Source of the DNA: JAJFTV01 sp964426355
GTDB taxonomy: Bacteria; Chloroflexota; Anaerolineae; Anaerolineales; Anaerolineaceae
Assembly: GCA_964426355.1 (NCBI GenBank)
Contig: CAYRRA010000116.1
Coordinates: forward strand, 1-13,986
DNA: 13,986 nucleotides
Direction of reading: 5' to 3'
The notes under the pieces were generated by a model. It was not told where the DNA came from. It saw nothing but the letters and a program-made list of their open reading frames with translations, and searched no databases. This document shows positions 6,488-13,027 of this stretch, piece after piece. The position numbers and the translations under genes are program-made. How positions within the stretch are numbered: the first letter of the stretch is position 1; every line of letters starts with the position of its first letter.

Positions 6488-6553
6488 ACTGGTGTCATCC
6501 ACTCCGGGTACGGGTCATGACAGCAATCACGCGAAAAAAAAGGAGGTGATGAC
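6485..6553. promoter_or_regulatory. Cluster of ATGAC/GTCAT words in the divergent control region
   Basis: ATGAC occurs at 6485-6489, GTCAT at 6494-6498 (together a perfect 5-4-5 inverted repeat), the 8-bp palindrome GTCATGAC at 6514-6521, and ATGAC again at 6549-6553. The repeated word, in both orientations within 70 bp, suggests several binding sites for one regulator, most simply the neighbouring response regulator, upstream of the exporter operon. The rest of the 6428-6653 gap holds an orphan Shine-Dalgarno-like sequence at 6538-6550 and a weak -10 candidate (TATCTT, 6586-6591). Confidence 0.4.
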
Positions 6554-6653
6554 CGGTTTCACTGCCCTGTCCAGGCGTGAATCGGTATCTTTAAGAACAT
6601 GAAGCCGCTGCATCTGACCTCGGATGCAAGCAAAAAAACTGATTGGAGGGAAT

Positions 6654-8081
6654 ATGAAAAAGAAAACGGTCATCACCATTGTTGTGATTGTTTTACTCGC
6701 TGCCGCTGGATTGGTTGGTTTCCAATTCTTATCCGCATCTGGAAAAAACAATTCTGCTATGGAATTACAAACCGAGATTGCCAAAAAAGGCAGCCTGGCA
6801 GCCACCATCGGTGAAACCGGCAGCGTACGCGCCTATCAAACTGCGGTTATCACCTGGATGACCTCCGGCACGGTGGAGAATGTCTACGTAGAGGCATTGG
6901 ATACGGTAAAAAAAGACCAGGTACTGGCAGAACTTGTCTTTACCTCTCTTTCACAGAACGTCATCCAGGCGCAGTCAGATTTGATCAATGCTCAGGAGCA
7001 GCTCGACGATTTGTATCAAAACTTTGAAAAGAACAAAGCCCAGGCGCAGCTCGCGGTCATTACAGCCCAGGAAGAACTGGATGATTTATTGAAAGACCGC
7101 AAATGGCTGAATTACCCGCGTTGTGACCAGGACACGATCAATGATTACCAGGATCAATACCAGGATGCAGTGGAAAGGGTTTCGGACCTGGAGGGCAGAT
7201 ATTCTGAACAACCGGATAACGGTATGCTGCGCGAGATGCTCATAAACGCCCGCAGCACTCGTGATACTGCCTATGCAAATTACATTTACTGTACCTCACC
7301 GCGTAAAGAGATTGAGCTGAATAAAGCCGACACCGAGATTACCCTTGCCCAGGCAGAATTAGAGCTGGCACAAAAGGAATATGCAAGCTATGAAACCGGT
7401 AAACCCGCAGAAAACGATATAACAACGTTGGAAAATCGAATTAAAGCAGCAGAAGCCACCCTGTCGATGGTTTCCATCAGCGCACCATTTGCCGGTACGA
7501 TAACTGATGTGAACATCTTGCCTGGAGACCAGGTGAATGCTGGCACATCTGCCATACGAATCGATGACCTGACCCGTCTGCTGGTGGATTTACAAATCTC
7601 GGAAATCGACATCAACAGTGTCAGGATAGGGCAGGAAGTCGTTTTAACATTTGACGCCATCCCCAACCGGGAATACCACGGTGAGGTGACTGAAATTGCT
7701 GCTTTTGGTAGTTCTGTACAGGGAGTAGTCGAATTTACCGTAACCACCACCTTGCTGGACGCAAATGATGAAATCAAGCCAGGGATGACCGCCATTGCTG
7801 AGATTGTGGTGGCGGATGTACAGGATGTGTTGCTGGTTCCCAACCAGGCAATCCGCGTGGTGGATGGCAGCCGGGTGGTCTACATCTTGAAAGCAGATCA
7901 GACGATTGAAAAGGTGGATATTGTACTGGGTATCCAGTCGCTCAACTACAGCGAGGTAACAGGCGGTGGTTTAGAAGAAGGCGACAAGATCATCCTCAAT
8001 CCCCCTGACAATGTTCTGTCATGGCAACCCGGGGGCGCGCAAGGGTTTGGTGGTCTGATGCGCATGGGAAATGGAAACTAA
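6654..8081 (+). CDS. MacA/HlyD-type periplasmic adaptor of an ABC exporter
   Basis: This 475-residue membrane-fusion protein has an N-terminal anchor (KKKTVITIVVIVLLAAAGLVGFQFL, 2-26; no lipobox seen). The barrel/lipoyl half-motif (about 47-98; SGTVENVYVEALDTVKKDQVLAEL) is followed by a long coiled-coil hairpin (about 100-270) rich in Gln, Ala, Glu and Leu. The returning lipoyl half is ISAPFAGTITDVNILPGDQVNAG (275-297), and the C-terminal beta-barrel and membrane-proximal domain run to the end. Such adaptors link an FtsX-type ABC transporter to the exterior, and in cell-envelope systems act with peptides, lipids or antibiotics. GGAGGG at 6645-6650 fixes the ATG at 6654; an in-frame ATG at 6624 lacks such a site. 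One base separates it from the ATPase gene. Two lone cysteines, Cys157 and Cys213, lie near the hairpin tip and may form a disulfide. Confidence 0.9.
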   Translation: MKKKTVITIVVIVLLAAAGLVGFQFLSASGKNNSAMELQTEIAKKGSLAATIGETGSVRAYQTAVITWMTSGTVENVYVEALDTVKKDQVLAELVFTSLSQNVIQAQSDLINAQEQLDDLYQNFEKNKAQAQLAVITAQEELDDLLKDRKWLNYPRCDQDTINDYQDQYQDAVERVSDLEGRYSEQPDNGMLREMLINARSTRDTAYANYIYCTSPRKEIELNKADTEITLAQAELELAQKEYASYETGKPAENDITTLENRIKAAEATLSMVSISAPFAGTITDVNILPGDQVNAGTSAIRIDDLTRLLVDLQISEIDINSVRIGQEVVLTFDAIPNREYHGEVTEIAAFGSSVQGVVEFTVTTTLLDANDEIKPGMTAIAEIVVADVQDVLLVPNQAIRVVDGSRVVYILKADQTIEKVDIVLGIQSLNYSEVTGGGLEEGDKIILNPPDNVLSWQPGGAQGFGGLMRMGNGN

Positions 8082-8082
8082 G

Positions 8083-8784
8083 ATGTCAAATGGAACTGCT
8101 GCAACCCAAAAAGTCATCGTTGCCAAAGGCTTGACAAAGAAGTACCAGATGGGGGAAATTGAAGTGCATGCCTTACGCGGTCTGGATATCGAGGTAAATG
8201 CCGGCGAGGTGATTTCAATTATGGGTCCTTCCGGTTCCGGCAAATCCACCCTTATGAACATCCTTGGCTGTCTGGACCGCCCAACTGAGGGAGAATATCA
8301 CCTCAACGGCGAAAGTGTGGCGGCGTTGAACGATAATGCATTGGCAGATGTGCGCAACCGGTTGGTGGGTTTTATCTTCCAGGGGTTCAACCTGCTCTCG
8401 CGTGCCACGGCATTATCCAATGTGATGCTGCCTCTGCGCTACAGACGGAGTGGCGAAGATCACCATAAAGAGCGGGCGTTAGCAGCGCTAAAAGCTGTCG
8501 GGTTGGAGGACAGGGTTACCCACCGCCCCAACGAGCTTTCCGGCGGACAGCAGCAGCGGGTAGCAATTGCGCGCGCATTGGTCAACAATCCTGCAATCGT
8601 GATGGCAGATGAGCCAACCGGCAACCTGGATACCAAATCGGGCAGTGAAATCATGGATTTACTGCTCAAACTAAACCAGGAAATGGGCACAACCCTGATC
8701 ATTGTGACTCATGACCCGGAGATTGCGGAACTGACCCAGCGCGTGGTGCGCATTCGTGACGGAAAGGTGGAGGTGCAGGGATGA
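8083..8784 (+). CDS. MacB/LolD-type ABC transporter ATPase
   Basis: This is a 233-residue ATP-binding subunit with all motifs intact: Walker A GPSGSGKST (48-56), Q-loop Gln100, signature LSGGQQQRV (152-160), Walker B IVMADEPTGNLD (172-183) and H-loop His210. The sequence EPTGNLD and the short length are typical of the LolD/MacB group that works with FtsX-like permeases by mechanotransmission instead of classical transport through the membrane domain. ATG at 8083 follows the adaptor stop by one base, with GGA at 8073-8075 as a likely ribosome-binding site; an in-frame ATG at 8071 overlaps the adaptor gene and is less well placed. It ends in an ATGA overlap with the permease gene, implying coupled translation. 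Confidence 0.95.
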   Translation: MSNGTAATQKVIVAKGLTKKYQMGEIEVHALRGLDIEVNAGEVISIMGPSGSGKSTLMNILGCLDRPTEGEYHLNGESVAALNDNALADVRNRLVGFIFQGFNLLSRATALSNVMLPLRYRRSGEDHHKERALAALKAVGLEDRVTHRPNELSGGQQQRVAIARALVNNPAIVMADEPTGNLDTKSGSEIMDLLLKLNQEMGTTLIIVTHDPEIAELTQRVVRIRDGKVEVQG

Positions 8785-10007
8785 AGCTAAGAAAGACCAT
8801 CATGGATGCCCTGGAAAGCCTAGTGGCGAACAAAGTTCGCTCGGCATTAACCATCCTGGGTATTGTCATCGGTGTCGGTGCGGTCATTGCCATGCTGGCA
8901 ATTGGCAATGGTGCAGAGAATTCCATCCTGGGTGAAATCGAGGACATCGGTACGAATTTAATCATCATCCAGCCAGGGGGGGCAAAGGACGTGCGCAACC
9001 CCGAACCATTAACACTGCAAGATGCAGATGCCATCGCAGATTCGCTCAACGCGCCATCGGTTGCAGCGGTTGCACCGGTGATTGGGCGCAGCGTGGAGGT
9101 AACTTATGGCAGGGAGTCGACCACAACCAGCCTGTATGGGATTACACCATCCTATGCTGAGGTGAGGAAATTCAGTGTATCCGAAGGCGAATTTATCTCC
9201 GATACGCATCTGGTTGGCAGCTCAGCCGTTGTGGTATTGGGAACCGATGTGGCTGAAGCCTTGTTTGGTCGCAAGCAAGGGCTGGTGGGTGAAACCGTGC
9301 GGGTACAGGGGCAAACCTATCGTGTGATCGGGGTTTTAAAACAAAAGGGCGGATCTTCGTTTGGCAGTGAAGATAACCAGATTTTAATCCCGCTCTCTAC
9401 CGCACAGGTGCGGTTAGCAGGCAGTGGGGCGAAGAATGAAGTCAATGCAATCTTCGCTTCAGCCACAAAACCAGATGTGGTGCAAACCGCTGTGGATGAA
9501 ATCACTCAGATTTTACGCACACGCCACCGCACGGCATACGGAGCCGAAGACTTTACCATCATGAACCAGCAGGATATCGTGGATGTGGCATCCTCCATCA
9601 CTGGCGTGCTGACCATCTTTTTAGGCGGGATTGCAGCAATTTCCTTGTTGGTGGGAGGCATCGGCATCATGAACATCATGTTGGTCTCGGTAATTGAACG
9701 CACGCGCGAAATTGGTCTGCGCAAAGCCCTGGGTGCTCGCAAAAGCGACATATTGGGGCAGTTCCTGGCTGAATCGATGCTGCTCAGCCTCTTTGGCGGG
9801 GTTCTGGGTATCTTGCTGGGGTGGCTGCTCTCAATCATTGTGGAGCAAATTGCCGTAAACAGCGGAACACCTTTTTACCCGGCAATAGACCTTAATGCCA
9901 TTTTGCTTGCCACACTGTTTTCTACTGCGGTTGGGTTGTTTTTTGGGCTCTACCCGGCAAACCGGGCGGCAAACCTGGAACCAGTGGAAGCGCTCCGGTC
10001 TGAATAA
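8781..10007 (+). CDS. MacB/FtsX-family ABC permease
   Basis: This 408-residue permease has the MacB_PCD/FtsX layout. A cytoplasmic N-terminal segment and the first membrane helix (about 20-42, NKVRSALTILGIVIGVGAVIAML) precede a large extracytoplasmic domain (about 45-270) and three further helices (about 272-302, 330-356 and 372-395). Family motifs are clear: GGIGIMNIMLVSVIERTREIGLRKALGAR (292-320), the coupling region that contacts the ATPase, and the terminal PANRAANLEPVEALRSE (392-408). In MacAB-like systems the external domain changes shape on ATP binding to drive export of peptides, lipoproteins or drugs. The gene is last in a three-gene operon and is followed by two hairpins. The substrate cannot be told from sequence. 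Confidence 0.94.
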   Translation: MKLRKTIMDALESLVANKVRSALTILGIVIGVGAVIAMLAIGNGAENSILGEIEDIGTNLIIIQPGGAKDVRNPEPLTLQDADAIADSLNAPSVAAVAPVIGRSVEVTYGRESTTTSLYGITPSYAEVRKFSVSEGEFISDTHLVGSSAVVVLGTDVAEALFGRKQGLVGETVRVQGQTYRVIGVLKQKGGSSFGSEDNQILIPLSTAQVRLAGSGAKNEVNAIFASATKPDVVQTAVDEITQILRTRHRTAYGAEDFTIMNQQDIVDVASSITGVLTIFLGGIAAISLLVGGIGIMNIMLVSVIERTREIGLRKALGARKSDILGQFLAESMLLSLFGGVLGILLGWLLSIIVEQIAVNSGTPFYPAIDLNAILLATLFSTAVGLFFGLYPANRAANLEPVEALRSE

Positions 10008-10019
10008 CCAACTCCTGTC

Positions 10020-10041
10020 GAAAGATCGTGGAACATCTTTC
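10020..10041 (+). repeat. Small hairpin after the exporter operon
   Basis: GAAAGAT (10020-10026) and ATCTTTC (10035-10041) are perfect 7-bp arms with an eight-base loop, starting 13 bases after the permease stop codon. It sits just before the stronger terminator hairpin and may protect the transcript's 3' end. Confidence 0.45.
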
Positions 10042-10049
10042 AAGTCAAG

Positions 10050-10083
10050 AAAAGGAGGCAGCAAAAAACCGCTGTCTCCTTTT
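10050..10083 (+). terminator. Intrinsic terminator of the exporter operon
   Basis: The left arm 10050-10062 and right arm 10071-10083 make a 13-bp stem with one G-U pair and an eight-base loop (AAAAAACC). The A-run at the base of the left arm pairs with the T-run ending the right arm, so the hairpin is nearly symmetrical and could act in both directions. Confidence 0.75.
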
Positions 10084-10170
10084 CGATTACGTATGGATTA
10101 TAATGAAAGACAGAAATAGGGAAACCGAAATTAAGTCGATACAAAATCGAATTGATAGGAGGTTGCCTCA

Positions 10171-11334
10171 ATGCAATATCGGCAATTTGGTAAACTGGAT
10201 TTGAAAGTCTCTGCCCTGGGTTTCGGCACCATGCGGATGCCGATACTGGATAAAGACAGTTCAAAGATCGACGAACCCGAAGCCACACGCATACTTCGCT
10301 ATGCAATTGACCAGGGCGTGAATTATGTGGACACAGCTTACCGGTATCACATGGGCAATAGTGAACCCTTTGTTGGGCGAGCTTTGCAGGATGGCTACCG
10401 GGAGAAAGTGAACCTGGCTACAAAACTGCCCAGTTGGCTGGTGGAACAACCGGAAGATTTTGACCGATTTTTGAATGAACAGCTTGAACGTTTGCAAACA
10501 GATCATATTGACTTCTATCTTCTGCATTCTCTAAACAAAAAATACTGGACAAAAATACACGGAACAGGCGTTCTGGATTGGCTGAAAAAAGCAAAAGCGA
10601 GCGGGCGTATTCGCTATTCTGGCTTTTCCTTTCATGATACGGTGAGCACCTTTAAACAGATCATCGACGCATCGGATGACTGGGATTTCTGCCAGATCCA
10701 ATACAACTATATGGATATTGAGCGGCAGGCAGGAACGGAAGGTTTAAAATACGCTGCCTCAAAAGGCATTCCTGTTGTCATCATGGAACCGCTCCTGGGT
10801 GGCAGGCTGGTAGACCCACCCGAACCTGTCCAGGAAATTTTCGACCGGGCACCTGTCAAACGTTCGGCAGCAGACTGGGGGCTGCAATGGCTTTGGGATC
10901 AACCGGAGATTGCAGTGGTATTGAGCGGGATGAACAATATGCAGCAGGTGGAGGAAAACCTGCGCAGTGCCGAGGGTTCAAAAATAGGCAGCCTGACAGA
11001 GGAAGATCAAAAAATCATCACAGGTGTAAGAGAAAAATACCAGGAGCTTTCGCCCATTCCCTGCACGCGTTGTGAATATTGTCTTCCCTGTCCCAACGAG
11101 ATCAATATTCCTCAAATCCTATCGCAGTTCAATTCCGGCAAGATGTATAACAAACCCGATATCGCACGCGCCATGTATAAGATGTTCAACCCTGAAGGAC
11201 AACGTGCCGAAGATTGTATAGCCTGCCAGGTCTGCGAATCGCGCTGCCCGCAGCAAATCCCGATCAGCGAATGGATGGTGCATGCCCACAACGTCCTGGC
11301 ATTGGGGATGTCTTACGAAGAGTGTCATTGGTAG
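10171..11334 (+). CDS. Aldo/keto reductase with C-terminal Fe-S cluster domain
   Basis: This 387-residue predicted NAD(P)H-dependent oxidoreductase is cytosolic. The TIM-barrel domain (about 1-285) shows the family signature GFGTMRMP near the start, NYVDTAYRYHMGNSE with Asp54 and a catalytic Tyr (57 or 59), Lys85 in LATKLPS and His119 in YLLHS, so the catalytic tetrad is present. The C-terminal extension has two cysteine groups: Cys298, 301, 304 and 307 in CTRCEYCLPCP, and Cys349, 352, 355 and 359 in CIACQVCESRCP, the latter a ferredoxin-like [4Fe-4S] motif. Reductases of this Fe-S type are common in anaerobes; their substrates are mostly unknown. AGGAGG (10157-10162) lies eight bases before the ATG. 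TATAAT at 10099-10104 is a likely -10, but no good -35 is seen. It stands alone between two terminators and is probably monocistronic. Confidence 0.93.
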   Translation: MQYRQFGKLDLKVSALGFGTMRMPILDKDSSKIDEPEATRILRYAIDQGVNYVDTAYRYHMGNSEPFVGRALQDGYREKVNLATKLPSWLVEQPEDFDRFLNEQLERLQTDHIDFYLLHSLNKKYWTKIHGTGVLDWLKKAKASGRIRYSGFSFHDTVSTFKQIIDASDDWDFCQIQYNYMDIERQAGTEGLKYAASKGIPVVIMEPLLGGRLVDPPEPVQEIFDRAPVKRSAADWGLQWLWDQPEIAVVLSGMNNMQQVEENLRSAEGSKIGSLTEEDQKIITGVREKYQELSPIPCTRCEYCLPCPNEINIPQILSQFNSGKMYNKPDIARAMYKMFNPEGQRAEDCIACQVCESRCPQQIPISEWMVHAHNVLALGMSYEECHW

Positions 11335-11348
11335 AATTTTCTAGACCT

Positions 11349-11402
11349 AAATCACAATGCGTTCAGGTTATTATCGTCTTGAACGCATTGTGATTTTATT
11401 TT
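11349..11402 (+). terminator. Strong intrinsic terminator after the aldo/keto reductase
   Basis: Perfect 17-bp stem (11349-11365 with 11380-11396) and a 14-base loop, running straight into TTTTATTTTT. It begins 14 bases after the stop codon. A stem this long without a mismatch is unusual but fits an efficient terminator that insulates the downstream small transcript. Confidence 0.88.
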
Positions 11403-11444
11403 TCCGTTATTTGATGCCTTAATATCTAATCCAACCCCGCCGCC

Positions 11445-11470
11445 TTTAATGGCAGGTTGTTGCCATTAAA
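11445..11470. repeat. Perfect 10-bp hairpin in the gene-poor region
   Basis: TTTAATGGCA (11445-11454) and TGCCATTAAA (11461-11470) pair without mismatch around the six-base loop GGTTGT. Flanking GC-rich stretches (about 11434-11441 and 11496-11502) can add an outer stem with a bulge. No T-run follows on either strand and no gene is adjacent, so its role is unclear: a repeat element, a structured RNA or a protein site. Confidence 0.5.
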
Positions 11471-11549
11471 AATTCCATATTGACGCGGTAGGGCGGGTAA
11501 AAAAACAATCTCAAATTTCCTATAAGTTTTAAATATCTGAATTAGTATA

Positions 11550-11578
11550 TTGACAATCTTAAATCAAAGTGATATAAT
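11550..11578 (+). promoter_or_regulatory. Consensus sigma-70 promoter of an orphan transcript
   Basis: TTGACA at 11550-11555 and TATAAT at 11573-11578 with a 17-base spacer match the sigma-70 consensus at all twelve positions and at optimal spacing. The upstream DNA (11500-11549) is A/T-rich and resembles an UP element. Transcription would start near A11585. No protein gene lies downstream on this strand for the rest of the window. Confidence 0.8.
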
Positions 11579-11584
11579 CGCTTC

Positions 11585-11724
11585 ATAATATAAAAATCGC
11601 AATAAAGATTATTCTGTAATGAACAAGGCAAAGCATCAGAGTCCTTGATCAGCATCGCAGCCAACATTACTAAGTTTTTTCCTCCAAAGAAACCAACCTC
11701 CGCAATCACGGAGGTTGGTTTCTT
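11585..11724 (+). ncRNA. Candidate orphan small RNA (about 140 nt)
   Basis: The transcript would start near 11585, after the consensus promoter, and end at the 16-bp hairpin closing at 11724. Between them GTAATG (11616-11621) pairs with CATTAC (11665-11670), enclosing a CAAGG/CCTTG hairpin (11624-11628 with 11643-11647). An unpaired linker with six U followed by CCUCC (11675-11685) precedes the terminator. CCUCC can pair with GGAGG Shine-Dalgarno sequences, as CU-rich regulatory RNAs do in other bacteria. The only ATG frame in the transcribed part before the hairpin (11619) gives nine codons without a ribosome-binding site, so a non-coding role is favoured. I do not recognise 6S, SRP, tmRNA or RNase P features. 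Expression is predicted, not shown. Confidence 0.6.
11687..11724. terminator. Perfect 16-bp hairpin, probably a bidirectional terminator
   Basis: AAGAAACCAACCTCCG (11687-11702) and its exact complement (11709-11724) flank a six-base loop. The A-rich and T-rich ends are part of the stem, so read rightward it ends in TTTCTT and leftward in TTTCTTT. It can close the orphan rightward transcript and also stop leftward transcription from the lipoprotein gene that ends at 11833. Confidence 0.75.
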
Positions 11725-11832
11725 AATGCTTCAGGATAAAAAATTGGTTATCACAAAATCAAACAATCGTTCTGCCAGGGGATGAGCTCGAGATCAAGGA
11801 TTTTCACCAGTCATTACAACTGACATGAAAAC

Positions 11833-12885
11833 TTATTGGTCGAGTTTATTGTAGTGATTGGTCAGCGTATAGGTGATGTAATTTTGCCATAGCGGAACGG
11901 TCTGGTCATAACGGTAGTCATGTGTAGAGAAGGTCTGGAAGATCACCCTGCCCTGCATACATTCTGCAATAACTCCGTAATCGCTCTTATGGTTAAAATA
12001 CAGCCCCGCCAGCAAGGTCGCATCGCCGCCCACACCGATTTTCATCAAATCGCCGGCGTCCCACATCCAGTAGATGTTGGGAGTGATCAGCGAGATGCCG
12101 GAATTAGGGGTATTGAAGATGGGATGGCTGCCAACCAGGTTGAGGATCGAGTAGTCCAGGACTTCATAATCCCAATCGCGTTCCCATTCCTTGTGCAATG
12201 CAAGACCGCATTTGCTCAGCACGGGGGCTATCTTTCCATAAACCGTATCATCGATATACCAGACCTCAGCAATCAACGCCACATCCCGGTTGAGCTGATC
12301 GAGCATGTAATCCCAAAACTCCCCCTGTATCCCTGAACGGACTTCGGCGGATACAATAATCAGGTCCCACTGCGTGCCCGATAACAGATGAGCCTTAAAA
12401 TCTCCCATTGCATCACCCACATTGACCACTTTCCCGCCATAGAACCCCATGGCGTTCACCGCATCCGAAACGCGCCGGTCACTGGCAATCGCAAATTCAC
12501 CCCAGATGTCTTCGTAGATGAGCACATTCGATGCGCGGATGCGATCTTCCATGCTGATAGAAGTCATGGTTGTCTCGGTAGGAGCCGCTGCCTGCTGTTG
12601 GGGAGCCGCTTCAGTGGGGTAAGGCGTGTATGTCGGCAGGGGCGTATAGGTGGGCAAAGCTTCAGCAACGGGCGGCGGTTGGGTTGGCTGTACCTGAGCC
12701 TGGGCATTGGCTGTTGCCTGCTGGTATTGCAAGGCAAGAGAGGTCTGCTCAACCCCTAAAGCAATCTGTGTCTTCTCCAATGCAGCGTTGTCACCTGAGG
12801 TTGCGCCGGGCAGCGCACAGGCGATGGTTGCAATCACCAGCATAAATAAAATAAAAACCTTGAAAAACGTCGAATGGTGAGCCAT
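11833..12885 (-). CDS. Secreted lipoprotein with Thr/Pro/Tyr-rich stalk and possible GATase-like domain
   Basis: This 350-residue surface protein begins with a hydrophobic signal sequence (about 6-22) ending IATIAC, where Cys23 is a plausible lipidation site although the -3 residue (Thr) is not the usual Leu. A short helical segment (about 35-65, Gln/Ala/Leu-rich) and a stalk with the repeat TYTPLP/TYTPYP (about 68-105) follow. The globular part (about 108-350) alternates strands and helices (ASNVLIYED, WDLIIVSAE, DVALIAEVWYID) and ends GRVIFQTFSTHDYR...WQNYITYTL, reminiscent of ThuA/glutamine-amidotransferase-like domains. No catalytic Cys-His-Glu triad is evident, so a binding role is as likely as catalysis. 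CCTCCT at 12891-12896 (AGGAGG on the coding strand) places the ATG at 12885. The function is unknown; the stalk style is typical of Chloroflexota exported proteins. Confidence 0.8.
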   Translation of the reverse strand: MAHHSTFFKVFILFMLVIATIACALPGATSGDNAALEKTQIALGVEQTSLALQYQQATANAQAQVQPTQPPPVAEALPTYTPLPTYTPYPTEAAPQQQAAAPTETTMTSISMEDRIRASNVLIYEDIWGEFAIASDRRVSDAVNAMGFYGGKVVNVGDAMGDFKAHLLSGTQWDLIIVSAEVRSGIQGEFWDYMLDQLNRDVALIAEVWYIDDTVYGKIAPVLSKCGLALHKEWERDWDYEVLDYSILNLVGSHPIFNTPNSGISLITPNIYWMWDAGDLMKIGVGGDATLLAGLYFNHKSDYGVIAECMQGRVIFQTFSTHDYRYDQTVPLWQNYITYTLTNHYNKLDQ

Positions 12886-12911
12886 AACTTCCTCCTGAAA
12901 AACATTGGAAA

Positions 12912-12931
12912 TGATTAGTCATATTTAATCA
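12912..12931. promoter_or_regulatory. Inverted repeat upstream of the lipoprotein gene
   Basis: TGATTA-8-TAATCA (12912-12931) is a perfect 6-8-6 inverted repeat, overlapping ATGA-TTAG-TCAT (12911-12922), about 27-46 bases before the lipoprotein ATG. The position suits a regulator-binding site near a leftward promoter, but no confident -10/-35 pair could be placed. The rest of the 12886-13027 gap shows only a short AGGGA-G-TCCCT repeat near 12980-12990. Confidence 0.35.
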
Positions 12932-13027
12932 AACCCAGATCAATGTGATATGGTACTATTTTATACAAAGTTTGAACGGAGGGAGTCCCTGGAGGGCGTT
13001 TGATTACAAAAAGAATGATCAACCGGT

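Noticed and set aside
6599..6814. 71-codon rightward frame ahead of and overlapping the adaptor gene
   Set aside because: It overlaps the start of the clear adaptor gene in another frame, has no Shine-Dalgarno and resembles no protein.
11619..11648. Nine-codon frame (MNKAKHQSP) in the orphan transcript as a leader peptide
   Set aside because: It has no ribosome-binding site and no downstream gene on the strand for an attenuator to control.
11726..11785. 19-codon frame after the 16-bp hairpin, with GGAGG in the hairpin's right arm as a hidden ribosome-binding site
   Set aside because: The spacing of 11 bases is long, the peptide is unremarkable and the hairpin is better explained as a terminator; only translation data could revive it.
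11335..11832. CRISPR array, tRNA or insertion-sequence remnant in the gene-poor stretch
   Set aside because: No regularly spaced repeats, no cloverleaf and no transposase fragment were seen; the hairpins differ from one another.
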